This document shows, piece after piece, positions 18,191 through 26,620 of a stretch of 33,504 nucleotides of DNA; within the stretch, counting starts at the first letter, position 1, and every line of letters begins with the position of its first letter. The DNA is from Clostridiaceae bacterium (GTDB taxonomy: Bacteria; Bacillota; Clostridia; DSM-8532). Below the pieces are notes generated by a model. It did not search any database. It worked only from the letters and a program-made list of their open reading frames with translations, and was not told where the DNA came from. The stretch covers positions 1 to 33,504 of the forward strand of contig JAAYNA010000189.1 in the NCBI GenBank assembly GCA_012521105.1, given 5' to 3'. Made by a program: the position numbers and the translations under genes.

Positions 18191-20635
18191 TTACACCCCA
18201 CGATAGAAATGACCCCGTGTAAGGTTTTTATTTTTCATGCTCAACAGCAGATCCTGGGTTTTTGCTGCCGACTTTTCTCCGTTAATCCACACTTTCCTGT
18301 AATAATTACATATATCTTTTATTTCATCAGGGCTTTCATCCATTATACCAATTCTTAACGTTTTTACATCGGTATTTTTAAAGGGCATTACATCGTCTAT
18401 CATCAATATGCTGCTGTTGTAAAGCGTTGTTCTTTTAAGCACAGGATCTGTAATATATAAAAAACGCTTTCCCCTGCTATCTGTCAAATACCCCTGTCTT
18501 CTCATACAAGTACCGCATTTTCGGTTACAGCTTCCATTATTGCTTGCCGGGCAGTATTCAAGTGTCATAACGGGTATTACCCCATAAACATAGGCTTCGA
18601 GGGGAATATTTGGAGACTTCATTCTTTCCAGTGCTTCAAAATTAAGCTCCAATGAGGGCATTATTCCCGACGGTTTATACTTATTCACAAGTTCTATTGC
18701 AGCTGTATTGAATATATTCATTGTAAAATCAAGAACAACAGGTATATCGGGAAACTCTTCCCGCATTCGGCTAAGCGCCCCTAAATTCCCTGTAAGGATA
18801 CCATCGGGGTTTTTCTTTAGCGCTGCAATCCTTTTCACATACACATCCATCTGTTTGTCGGTTAAAATGGCCGGAACTACTACAAAAACTTCAATGCCAT
18901 CATTTCGAATTTCTTCCGCCATTCCAAAATCCTCTGCCCTGAGGTATATCCTGTCAACAGACAGATCACCCCATAACATTTTCTGTGGTGTTTTATAAAA
19001 CATCAAACTGATTTTTTTTGTCTTAGACAAGTCCTGGGCTTTTCCCGGGAAATATTCCTCTTCAGGATCTGTATATTTTTCTGTAACAGCTGCACGCTTT
19101 ATCGATAACTCACTTAAGGCATCCCTTCTCATCTCATTTATCAAAGAAATGGGCATGAAAGATCTGTTATCGGTTAAAACATTAATTTGGTTAAAATAAT
19201 ATGCTGTATCACCTGTCTTTTTTAACTGCTCCACAACACGTTCTTCAGTTAAAGGTTTTTTTACTGCTTCCTGGCAGGGCGCTGCTCCTTCAATATTGAC
19301 GGTGTTTTGGTTGTAATCGGTAACAGTTAAGATGGGCTTCTCGCCTTTAAATAACCGGAATTCGCCCTTTACAGGCACTGTAGGAACACTTTTTGCAGCA
19401 ATTTCAGACAAGTCTGCCATTAATCTCCTGTCATAGGTTTTGTAAACAGGACTGCCGGGTTTTGCGTAGGATTTGAAATTACCCAATAGAACTGTATCAC
19501 CCGCTTCAGCACTTTTTACATGCTTTCTGCCCCGCATCATAACACTGATAATGGCAGATAATGTATCCCCATCCCATATTTCGATGCCATCTCCAATGCT
19601 AACCTGTTCATTGAGCTTAACATTAATTAATCTGTTATTTTTACCGCCAAAAAACTTTTGAGGGCCATCCCCATCCGGCTTAACAACGGTGCCGACCCGA
19701 ATCCCCCAATGCTTTGGATGCTCAATGCTAAGAAGTTCTTTTTCCATACCTTTAAGGTACCCGGTAGTAAAACCACCACGGTTGAAGACCTGCTCAAGCA
19801 TACGAATATCCCGGTATTCCACCTTATATGATGAAGGATCTGACATTGCAAGATCAAGATATTTTCTGTATATCATAACCGTTGCAACCACATATTCAGG
19901 AGACTTCATGCGACCTTCAATTTTCAGTGCTGCAATACCTGTTTTTAAAATATCAGGCAATAATTCCAAGGTCATGAGATCTTTCGGGCTTATAAGATAA
20001 TCACCCGAATTACTGACACCTTCAATTTTATAAGGTAATCTGCATGGCTGGGCACACCTTCCGCGGTTTCCGCTTCTTCCACCAATAAAACTGCTTAAAA
20101 GACATTGGCCGGAGCGGGAAATGCATAAAGCTCCGTGAGCAAAAATCTCAGCCTCAATACCTGTCTCGCGGATAATTGTTTCTATTTCCGGAAGGCTTAG
20201 CTCTCTTGCCAGCACAACACGGCTAATACCAAGGGCCTGAGCTGATTTTACGCCATCGGTATTGTGAATTGCCATCTGCGTACTGGCGTGGATGGGAAGC
20301 CCGGGTGTTATTTCCTTCAGAATACCTGTAAGGCCAAGATCCTGGACAATTATTCCATCAATCCCCTCTTTATATGCAAAAGAAGCCAACCTTTGGGCTT
20401 CTTTAAGCTCTTTGTCCGATATTAATGTGTTTAGAACAAGATATATTTTAATGCCTCTGATATGGGCATCCTTTATAACTTCTGAAAGAGCTTTGTTGTC
20501 AAAATTACTGGCATTTGCTCTGGCATTAAAGGCTTTTGCACCCAGGTATACCGCATCTGCACCTGCTGCCGCTGCAGCTCGGTATGCTTCAGGACTTCCT
20601 GCCGGAGCCAACAGCTCTATGTTTTTCTTTATCAT
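18191..20635 (-). CDS. U32 family (RlhA/YdcP-like) RNA hydroxylation protein
   Basis: 814 residues. U32 proteins were first called collagenases. Characterised members (RlhA, TrhP) hydroxylate 23S rRNA or tRNA pyrimidines using an Fe-S cluster and prephenate-derived chemistry. The N-terminal barrel begins LLAPAGSPEAYRAA. The four conserved cysteines are at 171, 178, 194 and 198 (ALCISRSGQC; GRCAQPC). A DUF3656-like middle part and a second barrel-like half follow. Near residues 735-755 a second Cys-rich run occurs (EYCPASNNGSCNRKCGTC). Its ATG overlaps the stop of the preceding gene (ATGA), so translation is coupled. Which RNA it modifies cannot be told. Confidence 0.9.
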   Translation of the reverse strand: MIKKNIELLAPAGSPEAYRAAAAAGADAVYLGAKAFNARANASNFDNKALSEVIKDAHIRGIKIYLVLNTLISDKELKEAQRLASFAYKEGIDGIIVQDLGLTGILKEITPGLPIHASTQMAIHNTDGVKSAQALGISRVVLARELSLPEIETIIRETGIEAEIFAHGALCISRSGQCLLSSFIGGRSGNRGRCAQPCRLPYKIEGVSNSGDYLISPKDLMTLELLPDILKTGIAALKIEGRMKSPEYVVATVMIYRKYLDLAMSDPSSYKVEYRDIRMLEQVFNRGGFTTGYLKGMEKELLSIEHPKHWGIRVGTVVKPDGDGPQKFFGGKNNRLINVKLNEQVSIGDGIEIWDGDTLSAIISVMMRGRKHVKSAEAGDTVLLGNFKSYAKPGSPVYKTYDRRLMADLSEIAAKSVPTVPVKGEFRLFKGEKPILTVTDYNQNTVNIEGAAPCQEAVKKPLTEERVVEQLKKTGDTAYYFNQINVLTDNRSFMPISLINEMRRDALSELSIKRAAVTEKYTDPEEEYFPGKAQDLSKTKKISLMFYKTPQKMLWGDLSVDRIYLRAEDFGMAEEIRNDGIEVFVVVPAILTDKQMDVYVKRIAALKKNPDGILTGNLGALSRMREEFPDIPVVLDFTMNIFNTAAIELVNKYKPSGIMPSLELNFEALERMKSPNIPLEAYVYGVIPVMTLEYCPASNNGSCNRKCGTCMRRQGYLTDSRGKRFLYITDPVLKRTTLYNSSILMIDDVMPFKNTDVKTLRIGIMDESPDEIKDICNYYRKVWINGEKSAAKTQDLLLSMKNKNLTRGHFYRGV

Positions 20636-21222
20636 ATTCCTGCACCCTGCAGATTTTCACCCTGCCGGTCTTTTTCTCCTTCCTTTTGCTCACCCCGGGA
20701 AACAGTTTCATCCATGACGCATTCTGCGTTATTATCGTCTTCCTGTGTACAATCCTTTTCAGTGCCCTTGCTGCCTCCCTGCTCTGCAACTGTTTCTTTC
20801 CTGGGCTTATACTTATACTTGTATACTATTTCCTTTTTCTTATCATCCTTTTCAAATAATTTTCTAATCCATTCTATAATATCCAAAATCCCCTTTGCCT
20901 TCAGCAAAATATCCTTCTTAAATAATTCAACCGCATCCTTTGCAGAATCTGAAATTTTTCCTACATTATGGACAACCTTTTGTATAGATTCCATCTCTTC
21001 TTTTATAATGTCTGACACCTTTGCAACATTATCTGTTATTTCAGGAAGCTTATCAAGGGTATTATCGATGTTGCCGCGATTTTTATCCAGTATTTTGTTT
21101 AAATTTTTTAATATACCGACCAGGTTAGCAATGGCTAACAAAAGATAAAACAACACACCTGTGGCAAGAATAAAAAGTACTACTTTAAACAGGTCACCCC
21201 AGGTAATAGTTGCATCAAACAT
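20632..21222 (-). CDS. Membrane-anchored DUF948-like protein with coiled coil
   Basis: 196 residues. One N-terminal membrane helix (about 12-34) is followed by a helical segment with repeated Asn/Asp/Val/Ile heptads (40-110), as in DUF948/YtxH-like proteins, then a highly charged Lys/Glu tail (about 130-196). The function of this family is unknown; a cell-envelope or stress role is often assumed. I start at the ATG at 21222 (MFDATITWG), which has GGAGG 8 nt upstream. A frame start at 21237 lacks a site. It lies between zapA (26 nt gap) and the U32 gene (4-bp overlap). Confidence 0.8.
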   Translation of the reverse strand: MFDATITWGDLFKVVLFILATGVLFYLLLAIANLVGILKNLNKILDKNRGNIDNTLDKLPEITDNVAKVSDIIKEEMESIQKVVHNVGKISDSAKDAVELFKKDILLKAKGILDIIEWIRKLFEKDDKKKEIVYKYKYKPRKETVAEQGGSKGTEKDCTQEDDNNAECVMDETVSRGEQKEGEKDRQGENLQGAGI

Positions 21223-21248
21223 ACTAAATTCCTCCAAAAATACAGGTT

Positions 21249-21686
21249 TTATTTTATATTATGTAACCTTGGCTTGTGGGAAGTGTCTCCTGTGGCCCTT
21301 GCCAGTGAATTCCTCACTTCGGTAAGTTCTGCTTCACGTCTTGTAAGCTCTAGCAGAAGATGCCTGTTTTCTTCATTGGCTTTCTGAAGTTGTTGAGACA
21401 GCGCATCCCTATCCTGCTGAATCTCCTGCAAAGATTTTTTTGTGATCTCCAACTCTCTCTCTAGAGCTTCTTTAGCTTCGGCAAGTTTAAACATTTCATC
21501 AGTTACATTAATTGCGGTTAAAACAGAAGCCATGGAAGTGCTTAAAGCGGGATTGGCACGCATAATTTCAGTGGTCTTTTGATCGACATATAATGCCACC
21601 TTCTGCATATACTCGGCAGATTCATAGCCACAAACTGTGTACTCATTCCCCGCAATACGTACGCTAACCTTATTCTTGCCGGCCAT
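21249..21686 (-). CDS. zapA: Cell division protein ZapA
   Basis: Binds FtsZ and bundles Z-ring filaments. Residues 1-90 show the ZapA globular domain (VSVRIAGNEYTVCGYESAEY, then the ALYVDQKTTEIM helix). The rest is a long coiled coil (about 65-135), which gives a length of 145 rather than the compact form of about 85-110 residues; such extended versions are common in clostridia. The ATG at 21686 has AGGAG 8 nt upstream. It is the first gene of the run zapA, DUF948-like, U32, dut, M20 peptidase. Confidence 0.9.
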   Translation of the reverse strand: MAGKNKVSVRIAGNEYTVCGYESAEYMQKVALYVDQKTTEIMRANPALSTSMASVLTAINVTDEMFKLAEAKEALERELEITKKSLQEIQQDRDALSQQLQKANEENRHLLLELTRREAELTEVRNSLARATGDTSHKPRLHNIK

Positions 21687-21727
21687 CTCATCAACTCCTG
21701 TTTTCTTTCGTATGATAGGGTAAAACT

Positions 21728-21755
21728 ACTTTAAGAAGCATACTTATGTAAGCAA
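21728..21755 (-). promoter_or_regulatory. Candidate promoter of zapA run
   Basis: Minus strand TTGCTT (21755-21750), a 16-nt spacer, TAAAGT (21733-21728), about 40 nt before the zapA start. Both boxes deviate from consensus; the position is what makes it plausible. Confidence 0.4.
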
Positions 21756-21969
21756 AGATAATAAAAAGGCATATTTTTACTATCTTAGTTAACTTATCGG
21801 TTTAACATTGATAAAACTTGAATAGTTTACAACAAGTATACCATATACAATTGTAGTTCTTCAATAAAAAACATATTGTGGATAACGTTTGTTTACTTAT
21901 ATTGTACGATATCCTTATTTTCAAGCACCGCTTTATTTGCTGTCAAAACTTTGCAGATATTGCGCAATA

Positions 21970-22085
21970 TTCATTTTTATACAAAGGAGCATGCGTGCCG
22001 GTAGGTGCTTTGTTGCTCAAGAAGACAAAACACCCGAAGCAGGACCCGCGTACAGACATTTTGTAAGCTTCGGCCTGCCAGAGCT
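21970..22085 (+). repeat. Partial copy (right half) of the palindromic element
   Basis: This 115-nt stretch is a near-exact direct repeat of 22238-22353. The two differ at only a handful of positions, including A/G in GGAGCATG versus GGAGCGTG, one extra T in the T-run, and the last few bases. It contains the right terminal sequence AAAACACCCG (22027-22036) and ACCCGCGTA (22044-22052). The left half of the element is absent. With the start of the next copy (22117-22139) its right end can fold into a large hairpin. Confidence 0.8.
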
Positions 22086-22116
22086 AAACTATACAGTTTA
22101 GTTTCAAAAGTTCAAA

Positions 22117-22319
22117 TACGCGGGTGATTCGGGTGTTTTTGGAGGCGCAGAGCAACACGCTTCGAAGCCATGCTGCATTGCTGTAAGCTGGGAGCGTAAA
22201 GCTGGGCCACCCGGGATATGGAGACCTCCATGCAGAATCATTTTTATACAAAGGAGCGTGCGTGCCGGTAGGTGCTTTGTTGCTCAAGAAGACAAAACAC
22301 CCGAAGCAGGACCCGCGTA
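22117..22319 (+). repeat. Full palindromic (MITE-like) intergenic element, copy B
   Basis: The 203-bp unit has inverted ends. TACGCGGGT (22117-22125) pairs with ACCCGCGTA (22311-22319) and CGGGTGTTTT (22130-22139) with AAAACACCCG (22294-22303). Further in, GAGCAACA (22150-22157) pairs with TGTTGCTC (22279-22286). Inside are smaller hairpins (GCTTCGAAGC near 22159; ATGGAG/CTCCAT near 22218-22231). The element is GC-richer than its surroundings and carries no transposase. Similarity to the next copy at 30581-30766 is high along the whole length. Several overlapping reading frames exist on both strands, but differences between copies are mostly non-synonymous, so I do not call a gene. Confidence 0.85.
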
Positions 22320-22341
22320 CAAACATTTTTGCAAGCTTCGG
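22294..22341 (-). terminator. Terminator-like hairpin in the element, 3' of tex
   Basis: CCGAAGC (22301-22307) pairs with GCTTCGG (22335-22341). On the minus strand, the tex direction, the stem is followed by GTGTTTTGTCTTCTTG. The loop is 27 nt, long for a terminator, and the T-run is broken. The same hairpin occurs in the partial copy at 22027-22074. It may end tex transcripts, but this is uncertain. Confidence 0.35.
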
Positions 22342-22456
22342 CCTGCCCGGGCTGAAATATACAGCTCATGCAAATGAAGCGTTGGTTCCAGGCATTGTAC
22401 AATATCTGTACCAAATACTGTAAACAGCGATAATACAAAGGGTATAAGCAGCCTGG

Positions 22457-24604
22457 CTATACTCCCCGCATAGTAAGTGATATCCTTTTTCTTTCGGGAT
22501 CTATATCCAAAACCTTAACAGTAACTATATCACCAACAGAAACAACTTCCATAGGATTTTTAATGAATCTATCCGCAAGCTGTGATATATGCACTAATCC
22601 ATCCTGGTGCACACCTATATCAACAAACGCCCCAAAATCAGCCACGTTCCGTACAGTGCCAGTTAAAACCATGCCAGGTTTCAAATCCGAAATCTGCAGT
22701 ACGTCACGCTTCAGCATTGGAGGGGGCAGTTCTTCCCTGGGATCTCTTCCCGGCTTTTTCAGCTCTTCAATAATGTCCCTGAGGGTTGGTTCTCCTATTT
22801 CAAGCTCTTCAGCAAGATTCTTAAGACCAGTTTTTTGCACCATCAAATCTAATAACGGAAGCTCGTTATTCAATACATCTTCATGGGAATAGCCCAGCTT
22901 CTTTAAAAGTAGCTCGCATGCTTCATAGGATTCGGGATGAACAGCGGTATTATCCAGCACATTATCACCGTCTCGAATTCTTAAAAACCCTGCACATTGT
23001 TCAAAGGCCTTCGGTCCAAGCTTAGGCACTTTTTTCAGCTCCTGACGGTTTCTGAATCTCCCTATGCTTTCCCGGTAGGCAACAATATTAGCCGCCAGGC
23101 TTTTATTAATTCCGGAAACATAAGAGAGCAGTGATACCGATGCGGTGTTTAAATCCACTCCAACCCTGTTAACAACATCCTCCACTACTGCGCCAAGAGT
23201 TTCACTCAAGCGTTTCTGATTCATATCGTGCTGATACTGTCCCACTCCTATGGCTTTGGGATCTATTTTCACAAGCTCAGCCAACGGATCCTGTAAACGT
23301 CTTGCTATAGATACAGCACTTCTTAATGATACATCAAAGTCCGGAAATTCCTCTGCTCCGAGCTTTGAAGCAGAATACACCGATGCACCTGCTTCACTGA
23401 CTACCATGTATTTAACATCTCTTTCTATTTCTTTAAGCATATCGGCAATAAAAATCTCTGATTCTCTGCTTGCAGTACCATTTCCTATTGCGATAACATC
23501 AACTTTGAATTTCTCAATTAATTCCTTCAGTACATTCTTCGCTTCTTCTGTCTTATTTTGCGGAGGCGTCGGATATACAACACCGGTGGCAAGAACTTTC
23601 CCTGTTTCGTCAACAACACATATTTTACATCCTGTGCGGTATGCCGGATCAAGCCCAAGAACAACACAATTTTGAACGGGCGGCTGCATTAAAAGATTTT
23701 TCAGGTTCTCTCTGAAAACTACCATGGCTTGTTCTTCGGCTTTTTCAGTCAATTCATTTCTGATTTCCCGTTCGATGGATGGCTGAATTAACCTTTTATA
23801 AGCGTCTTCAATTGCCATAGACATGTGCTTTCTTTTTTCCTTATTTTCTACGCCATAGCTGTCAAACAGAAATGATAAAACCTTTTCTTCGGGCACTGAA
23901 ATATCAACCTTTAAAAACTCTTCCTTTTCACCCCTGTTAATAGCCAGTATTCTGTGGCTGACAATTGACTTCACGGGCTCCTTATAATCATAGTATTGTC
24001 TGTAGACCGAATCTTCCTCTTTCTTAGCCTTCGATTCTACAATACCAAAAGAATGGAAAATACTTCGGATTTCCTTTCTTATTGAGGCATTGTCAGAAAT
24101 CTCCTCTGCTACTATATCTCTCGCACCCTGCAAAACATCATCCACACTTTTTAAATCCTTTTCAGGATCTATGTAGTCCGGGGCTTTGCTTTCTATGGTA
24201 TCATCGGAAATACTTTCCAGCATAATTAAAGAAGCAAGCGGCTCAAGGCCCTTTTCCCTGGCAATCAATGCCCTTGTTCTGCGTTTGGGTTTAAATGGTC
24301 TGTAAATATCCTCTATTTCCTGCAGGGTCATTGCGCCTTCAATTGAAGCCGATACTTCGTCAGTCATTTTACCCTTCTCTTCTATTAATCGATACACATC
24401 CTGCTTGCGGGCTTCCAGGTTTTTCAGGTATAAATAACGATCATTAAATTCACGCAAGACCTGATCATCTAAAGAGCCGGTCATTTCTTTACGGTATCTG
24501 GCGATAAAAGGGATAGTGTTCCCTGCATCTATAAGATCAACAATATTATTGACCTGCACCTTACTTAACCGGAATTCTTTCTGCAAAACAGTCTTAATAT
24601 CCAT
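22457..24604 (-). CDS. tex: Tex family S1 RNA-binding transcription accessory protein
   Basis: 715 residues, close to the family length of 720-780. It has the helical Tex N-terminal region, a YqgF/RNase H-like fold (about 320-430, VVLGLDPAYRTGCKICVVDE), helix-hairpin-helix motifs (about 490-555, NTASVSLLSYVSGI) and a C-terminal S1 domain (about 640-712, GMVLTGTVRNVADFGAFVDI). Tex binds nucleic acids and the transcription machinery; its precise role is not settled. I start at the ATG at 24604 (MDIKTVLQ) with AGGAGG 8 nt upstream; the frame extends 10 codons further without a site. Its 3' flank carries the palindromic elements. Confidence 0.95.
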   Translation of the reverse strand: MDIKTVLQKEFRLSKVQVNNIVDLIDAGNTIPFIARYRKEMTGSLDDQVLREFNDRYLYLKNLEARKQDVYRLIEEKGKMTDEVSASIEGAMTLQEIEDIYRPFKPKRRTRALIAREKGLEPLASLIMLESISDDTIESKAPDYIDPEKDLKSVDDVLQGARDIVAEEISDNASIRKEIRSIFHSFGIVESKAKKEEDSVYRQYYDYKEPVKSIVSHRILAINRGEKEEFLKVDISVPEEKVLSFLFDSYGVENKEKRKHMSMAIEDAYKRLIQPSIEREIRNELTEKAEEQAMVVFRENLKNLLMQPPVQNCVVLGLDPAYRTGCKICVVDETGKVLATGVVYPTPPQNKTEEAKNVLKELIEKFKVDVIAIGNGTASRESEIFIADMLKEIERDVKYMVVSEAGASVYSASKLGAEEFPDFDVSLRSAVSIARRLQDPLAELVKIDPKAIGVGQYQHDMNQKRLSETLGAVVEDVVNRVGVDLNTASVSLLSYVSGINKSLAANIVAYRESIGRFRNRQELKKVPKLGPKAFEQCAGFLRIRDGDNVLDNTAVHPESYEACELLLKKLGYSHEDVLNNELPLLDLMVQKTGLKNLAEELEIGEPTLRDIIEELKKPGRDPREELPPPMLKRDVLQISDLKPGMVLTGTVRNVADFGAFVDIGVHQDGLVHISQLADRFIKNPMEVVSVGDIVTVKVLDIDPERKRISLTMRGV

Positions 24605-24792
24605 AATTTTCCTCCTGTAGCCGAAATTGACCAATATAAGTCTTTTAGTAAATAGTTCATCCCCCTGAATAAATGAACCCGAAATTATTGCAATGCTTAT
24701 CTTAAAGCTGATGCATGTTATTATGCAATATAATAATTAATTAAAGTTTCGGGAAAACATACCATTTCAAAAAGACGGGAATTTTTAATTAT

Positions 24793-25431
24793 TTATAGGG
24801 TTTTATTATTAAAAACATGCTTCTCAACCTTTTTCTTAACTCGCTGAAGTGCATTGTCAACAGACTTCACAGGTTTATTCAGTTCTTTGGCTATCTCTGT
24901 GTAGGATTTCCCATTCAGATAAAGAGAGAGAACTTCCCATTCAAAAGATGAAAGGATTTCCCCCATTTTATTCTCTATTCCGCTGACTTCTTCTTTAGTT
25001 ATTAAAAGCTGCTCGGGATCCTGCACAATCTCGTCTGAGATCATGTCTAAAAAGGTTTTGTCAGAGTCGTCATCATAAACTTTACGGTTCAAAGAGATAT
25101 AGGTATTTAACGGAATATGTTTCTGCCTGGTTGCGTTTTTTACAGCAGTTATCATTTGTCTTGTAATGCACAGCTCGGCAAAAGTTTTAAATGCCATAGA
25201 CTTATCGCGCTGATAATCACGGGTTGCTTTATAAAGCCCTATCATTCCTTCCTGTACAACATCCTCACGATCAGCACCGATAAGGAAGTAAGTTTTTGCT
25301 TTTGCCTTTACAAGACTTTTATATTTATTGATCAAAAATTCGGTGGCGTTTTTATCACCGCGCCTGCCAAGCAAAACTATCTCTTCGTCTTCTAATTTTG
25401 AATATTCTTCTGTTTTTAATCCTGTTACCAC
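24793..25431 (-). CDS. sigH: RNA polymerase sigma factor SigH (Spo0H type)
   Basis: 212 residues, sigma-70 family, sigma-H group, which directs entry into sporulation and stationary-phase genes in Bacilli and Clostridia. Region 2 is seen in DREDVVQEGMIGLYKATRDY (about 55-74) and FKTFAELCITRQMITAVK. Region 4 HTH is SYTEIAKELNKPVKSVDNAL near the C-terminus (about 177-196). The start is a GTG at 25431 with GGGAG 7 nt upstream. Its presence argues for a spore-former. The flanking genes are an unknown ATPase upstream and tex downstream; the rRNA methylase or secE neighbours seen in some firmicutes are absent here. Confidence 0.93.
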   Translation of the reverse strand: MVTGLKTEEYSKLEDEEIVLLGRRGDKNATEFLINKYKSLVKAKAKTYFLIGADREDVVQEGMIGLYKATRDYQRDKSMAFKTFAELCITRQMITAVKNATRQKHIPLNTYISLNRKVYDDDSDKTFLDMISDEIVQDPEQLLITKEEVSGIENKMGEILSSFEWEVLSLYLNGKSYTEIAKELNKPVKSVDNALQRVKKKVEKHVFNNKTL

Positions 25432-25592
25432 TTTAAGTCTCCCAATCCTCTTGGTTTATCCTGTATTTATATATAAACAGATTTCCCTATTTTCTTATGG
25501 AAACAGAAAAATCAGAAGCAAAAACTTTACTTAAATAAACTAAATTGGTTAATATGCCTTACATGAAATTATATGTTATTGCTTGTACACTG

Positions 25593-26420
25593 TCAAGGCT
25601 CTGACTTCTTTAAAACCAGCCCTTTTGCTGTAATATACATTTCCCGGATGTTTAAAGCGGCGAAACGCTCCAGCTCAATCTGTATCATCTTTTGAGCTTT
25701 TTTAATTGCTTCTACCAGGTTATATCCATAAACCATTATAACATCCATATCGAGAATAACACCGTCATCACCTTTGTTTATCCTGAACCTGGCGACTTTA
25801 TCCATTTCATCCATTCCAACAATTATATAATTAACAACCTGGTAAATGGCATAATCGGATATAGTGTATTTCCCATTATAACTAAAAGGAGGACGTACCA
25901 CTGATTTTTCACCCATGTTTTGAAAATGCCCCTTGGCTTTCCTCTTAAAAATCTGAAGAGGATCAAGGAAGTATCCTGAAAAGTCCTTTTTTAATTCAAT
26001 ACTGGGTACAGGTATCACATGTTTACCCTGGCCCGTTCTTGTGTTAATAGCCTGTTTTATCTCCAAATCACTGGCTACATCTTCTATATAGACTTTTTCA
26101 CTAACTGCACCAAGACCAAGGGTTTCGGCTATTCTTTCCACCATACCGTCCGAAGTTCCCAGAATCAGTATAGCCTTCGGATTATACTTTTTTATGGCAT
26201 CTATCACCTGGTTTCTATGAGTTGAATCTGTAAACAGCGCTGTTTTAACCGAACCTATTTTTGTTGGTTCCTTTTTAGCTGATTTTCCTGCAATAATAAG
26301 GTTTTGATGAATAAGCAGGCCATCATCAATTATATAGTCAATACCTCTTTCCTTAGCCACCCAAAGGGCCCTGTAGCTTTTTCCGGTACCACTTGCCCCA
26401 ACGAAACCTACCACTCGCAT
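25593..26420 (-). CDS. P-loop NTPase fused to an Asp23/Gls24-like domain
   Basis: 275 residues. Walker A GASGTGKS (8-15) starts a nucleoside-kinase-like P-loop domain, with a hydrophobic strand ending in a small-residue turn near 84-90 (ILILGTS). Residues about 185-271 look like an Asp23/Gls24 domain: DYAIYQVVNYIIVG, DMDVIMVYGYN, then IQIELERFAALNI and a final ITAKGLVL strand. Asp23 proteins are small envelope or alkaline-stress proteins of Gram-positives that polymerise under the membrane. Fusion to an NTPase is unusual and suggests nucleotide-controlled assembly, but this is inference. The gene lies 161 nt upstream of sigH on the same strand. Confidence 0.85.
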   Translation of the reverse strand: MRVVGFVGASGTGKSYRALWVAKERGIDYIIDDGLLIHQNLIIAGKSAKKEPTKIGSVKTALFTDSTHRNQVIDAIKKYNPKAILILGTSDGMVERIAETLGLGAVSEKVYIEDVASDLEIKQAINTRTGQGKHVIPVPSIELKKDFSGYFLDPLQIFKRKAKGHFQNMGEKSVVRPPFSYNGKYTISDYAIYQVVNYIIVGMDEMDKVARFRINKGDDGVILDMDVIMVYGYNLVEAIKKAQKMIQIELERFAALNIREMYITAKGLVLKKSEP

Positions 26421-26563
26421 AAGCTCACTCCATAATTAAATCAGTCATTCATTTGAAAAAAGAAACCTAAGAAATTGCTTAATACACATACTAACATAAT
26501 AATAACCACATTATACCATAACCTGGCCAATTTTAACCCTCAAAATGTTTAATCATAAAAGCG

Positions 26564-26593
26564 AAAAGCGGAGACTCAGATATCTCCGCTTTT
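26564..26593 (-). terminator. Terminator after the UgpC-type ATPase gene
   Basis: Perfect 11-bp stem AAAAGCGGAGA (26564-26574) and TCTCCGCTTTT (26583-26593) with an 8-nt loop. T-runs flank it on both strands, so it can work in either direction. It lies 27 nt after the ABC ATPase stop. Confidence 0.9.
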
Positions 26594-26620
26594 ATTATTT
26601 AATATCAAATTACAAATTTA

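Noticed and set aside
22084..22326. Reading frame of 80 codons on the minus strand across the palindromic element
   Set aside because: It lies wholly in the repeat, has no ribosome site, and its differences in copy C do not keep the frame or conserve residues.
24678..24753. Long-range inverted repeat CCCGAAA...TTTCGGG between sigH and tex
   Set aside because: Only 7 bp pair well, the loop is about 60 nt and AT-rich, and no T-run follows, so a terminator or element is not supported.
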